64,000 nucleotides of DNA, taken from assembly GCA_022496785.1 (NCBI GenBank), contig SNAP01000001.1, positions 310,001 through 374,000 on the forward strand, written 5' to 3'. This document shows positions 62,215 through 64,000 of this stretch, in pieces. Source of the DNA: Marinilabiliaceae bacterium JC040 (GTDB lineage: Bacteria; Bacteroidota; Bacteroidia; Bacteroidales; Marinifilaceae). Position numbers and translations under genes: made by a program. Position 1 is the first letter of the stretch; each line of letters opens with the position of its first letter. The notes under the pieces are model-generated. The model had not been told where the DNA came from. It saw only the letters and a program-made list of their open reading frames with translations, and did not search any database.

Positions 62215-62604
62215 TTAGTATTTAGTAGTTTTATATCCTTTTTTGATCCATGCTTTAAGACCTCTTCTTAAAATATAGATTTTTTTAAATCCCAGTTTAA
62301 TTAGCATTTTTGAAGCCACTTTACTTCTTTCTCCATGTCCACAATAAAGCAGCAGAATAGTATCTTTTTCAACATCTTTCAATTCTGCTTTCATCATTTT
62401 ACTATTGGCTATTAAAACAGCATTCTCAATATGTTGTTCTTGGTAACCTGGAATACAACCACTGTCAAGAATCAAAGCATTATCCATTGTGGTGCAGTAT
62501 TCATGAAATTTTTTTACGCTAATAGTCTTACAAAAAGATTTTTCTTGAGCCGAAAGATGCAATACAGCAAAAATACTCAAGATAACTAGTATTAATTTTC
62601 TCAT
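62215..62604 (-). CDS. Exported rhodanese-like protein
   Basis: This is a single rhodanese domain behind a signal peptide (MRKLILVILSIFAVLHLSA). The loop YCGHGERS (about 88-95) keeps a cysteine in the catalytic position. The domain ends in LRRGLKAWIKKGYK. A redox or sulfur-carrier role in the periplasm is likely but the partner is unknown. It overlaps the SpoIID-like gene upstream by one base and precedes the cyclophilin by 7 bases. Confidence 0.85.
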   Translation of the reverse strand: MRKLILVILSIFAVLHLSAQEKSFCKTISVKKFHEYCTTMDNALILDSGCIPGYQEQHIENAVLIANSKMMKAELKDVEKDTILLLYCGHGERSKVASKMLIKLGFKKIYILRRGLKAWIKKGYKTTKY

Positions 62605-63920
62605 TAATATATTGATTTTAGTGTGCTTCCTTTGAAATAATGACTTAATATTTCTTCATGATTATATGATTTCTCAACCATATTAGCAGCACCTATTTGG
62701 CAAAGGCCAACTCCATGCCCCCAACCTGCTCCATGAATAATAAATTTATGTGGTAAATCATCAATAATATCTTTGTATTCTGTGAAGAAAGCAGAACTAT
62801 ATAAATGAGATTCTGAAAGAACTTTTCGGATTTCTAATTCCTTACCAAAGATAAATGACCTCTTAGAACCTACAATTTCTAATTCATATATCCTTCCCGA
62901 TCTTCCCCTCTTTATAGGATTAAGAGAAATAATATTTCCTAAGTCAATACCCGATCTTTCTTTTATTAAAGATGAAATCTCTTCCTGAGAATATTCAACA
63001 GTCCATCTATAAAAATCATTTGTTTCTTGGTCGTAATTGTTCAAAACAGTCTCTAATAGATCAGTATCCGATACATTACAAAAAGAATCATATTTATTTT
63101 CAATCCATTTAATAGCATCTTCCTCTTTTCTTAAATCAAGATCAATAGATTTATCTTCAGAATCAACTACCATTGATAAATATTCAATCTTCTCATCTTC
63201 CCAAACATTCTCAAAATCTTCACTTACACCTCCACAACATTTAGAAAAACGTGCATCACAAATTTTACCATCTTGCATAAGAACAATTCCTCTTGTCTCA
63301 TCAACAGCCTTAGCCACATTTGCTGAAGCAATTCTACTTATACCTTGATATCTTTGGCAATGATCGTCTGCACAAACATCAAAATTTACATGCTCTTCTC
63401 TACCATACCATTTAATCCTTTTTGAATCATTCTCAATAAAATTCTGTATTCTATCATTTTTAGCATTTATACGAGATAATACCCAAGAACGTGATATTAT
63501 GGCATGAGTCTTTAAATATTCAATGGGAGAATTAGAATTCATCTCTGAAGAGATTACAGAAAGTAGGTAATCTTCAACATAAATAATATTTATAAGTTGG
63601 ACTTCGTCTCCATCAATTATCAATTTAATACTTCCGTTGAAACGTTGAGTCTCTTTTTGCGACCAATGGAAATTAATACCTATTTCTACGTTTTCAATCT
63701 CAAAAATATCTGCATTTTTTGACGATGGTTTAAGAATTATTTCCTTATCAGAATATACAAGCTCTAAATGTTGGTTAAAAACATTTATTAAATTATCTAC
63801 AACTTGAATACTATAAGAGCCATAAAACTGAGCCCCAGTCACTTTAGCAAAATACTCATTAATAAATGTGAGTTCAATTTCTTTTGCTTTTACTATGCCT
63901 ATCTTGAGTTTTGTTTCCAT
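62604..63920 (-). CDS. SpoIID/LytB domain protein
   Basis: This is a SpoIID/LytB-like protein of 438 residues. In sporulating bacteria SpoIID is a lytic transglycosylase for denuded glycan strands; Bacteroidota homologues are thought to remodel peptidoglycan. The domain starts at about 115 with YVEDYLLSVISSEMNSNSP, including the conserved Glu. It has LKTHAIISRSWVLSRI and a Cys-containing middle (ARFSKCCGGVSEDFENVW), and ends with HGAGWGHGVGLCQIGAANM. No clear signal peptide is visible in the first 30 residues, which is unusual for a wall enzyme. It heads the rhodanese-cyclophilin run. Confidence 0.85.
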   Translation of the reverse strand: METKLKIGIVKAKEIELTFINEYFAKVTGAQFYGSYSIQVVDNLINVFNQHLELVYSDKEIILKPSSKNADIFEIENVEIGINFHWSQKETQRFNGSIKLIIDGDEVQLINIIYVEDYLLSVISSEMNSNSPIEYLKTHAIISRSWVLSRINAKNDRIQNFIENDSKRIKWYGREEHVNFDVCADDHCQRYQGISRIASANVAKAVDETRGIVLMQDGKICDARFSKCCGGVSEDFENVWEDEKIEYLSMVVDSEDKSIDLDLRKEEDAIKWIENKYDSFCNVSDTDLLETVLNNYDQETNDFYRWTVEYSQEEISSLIKERSGIDLGNIISLNPIKRGRSGRIYELEIVGSKRSFIFGKELEIRKVLSESHLYSSAFFTEYKDIIDDLPHKFIIHGAGWGHGVGLCQIGAANMVEKSYNHEEILSHYFKGSTLKSIY

Positions 63921-63936
63921 TATTCTTTTTGATTAT

Positions 63937-63944
63937 CAAAAATA
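63937..63944 (-). promoter_or_regulatory. -7 promoter element (TATTTTTG) for the SpoIID-like operon
   Basis: On the minus strand TATTTTTG matches TAnnTTTG, 17 bases before the SpoIID-like gene's ATG at 63920. The remaining bases to the window end hold nothing I recognise. Confidence 0.5.
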
Positions 63945-64000
63945 GGAAAAAATAAATTTATATCTAAATGAAAAAAAGTGATTATTTTTTTGGAGTGAAA

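Overview
The window is AT-rich chromosomal DNA from a member of the phylum Bacteroidota, most likely the order Bacteroidales; I cannot name the genus. Three things point there. Promoters follow the Bacteroidota pattern (a -7 element TAnnTTTG, sometimes with an upstream TTTG) and genes lack Shine-Dalgarno sites. Several families are typical of the phylum: DUF4252 proteins, NigD-like and head-GIN (DUF2807) proteins, the anti-sigma/beta-barrel arrangement, and a BspA-type LRR lipoprotein. The ribosomal protein L13 start is also of Bacteroidales type. There is no prophage, insertion sequence, CRISPR array or integrative element; most genes are housekeeping.

Layout. 1-4.4 kb: an exporter operon (TolC-like protein cut by the window edge, HlyD-like adaptor, two ABC-2 permeases, no ATPase). 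4.5-8.2 kb: a class A penicillin-binding protein and radA. 8.3-10.2 kb (minus): an ECF sigma factor and membrane partner flanked by two DUF4252 proteins. 10.3-17.2 kb: an S9 peptidase, a shrunken alpha-amylase-like protein, an M18 aminopeptidase and an alkaline phosphatase. 17.3-20.5 kb: a potassium channel, a lipoprotein, and an ArsR-rhodanese-TauE sulfur-type operon with a clear operator/promoter. 20.5-23.5 kb: an 11-bp repeat patch, then rplM-rpsI-rpsB-tsf. 23.5-27 kb: a B-repeat/BspA lipoprotein and two head-GIN proteins. 27-34 kb: pyrH, dxs, a Crp-family regulator, an aminotransferase, an acyltransferase, small proteins, and a hicB gene with a gutted hicA. 34.2 kb: tRNA-Arg(CCG). 34.7-45 kb: a citrate block, acnB-icd-citD-citE-citF-citXG-citC. 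45-49.3 kb (minus): an M23 peptidase, ung, a glutaminyl cyclotransferase and cysS. 50.1 kb: tRNA-Arg(CCT). 50.4-54.8 kb: an aminotransferase, dtd and an RND/MMPL exporter. 55-57.6 kb: a NigD-like lipoprotein opposite an ECF sigma factor and an anti-sigma/beta-barrel protein. 57.7-64 kb: deoC, mutS, and a minus-strand operon of a SpoIID-like protein, a rhodanese and a cyclophilin.

The most coherent metabolic unit is the citrate block. Aconitase and monomeric NADP-isocitrate dehydrogenase link 2-oxoglutarate to citrate, and citrate lyase links citrate to oxaloacetate and acetate. All lyase maturation enzymes are present, but no citrate carrier or citrate synthase lies nearby. Strong hairpins sit at three junctions of this block. 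The best candidates for something unusual are this operon and its hairpins, the amylase-like remnant, the toxin-less hicB locus with its operator, the ArsR operator that exactly brackets a -7 element, and the mirrored 11-bp repeat patch.
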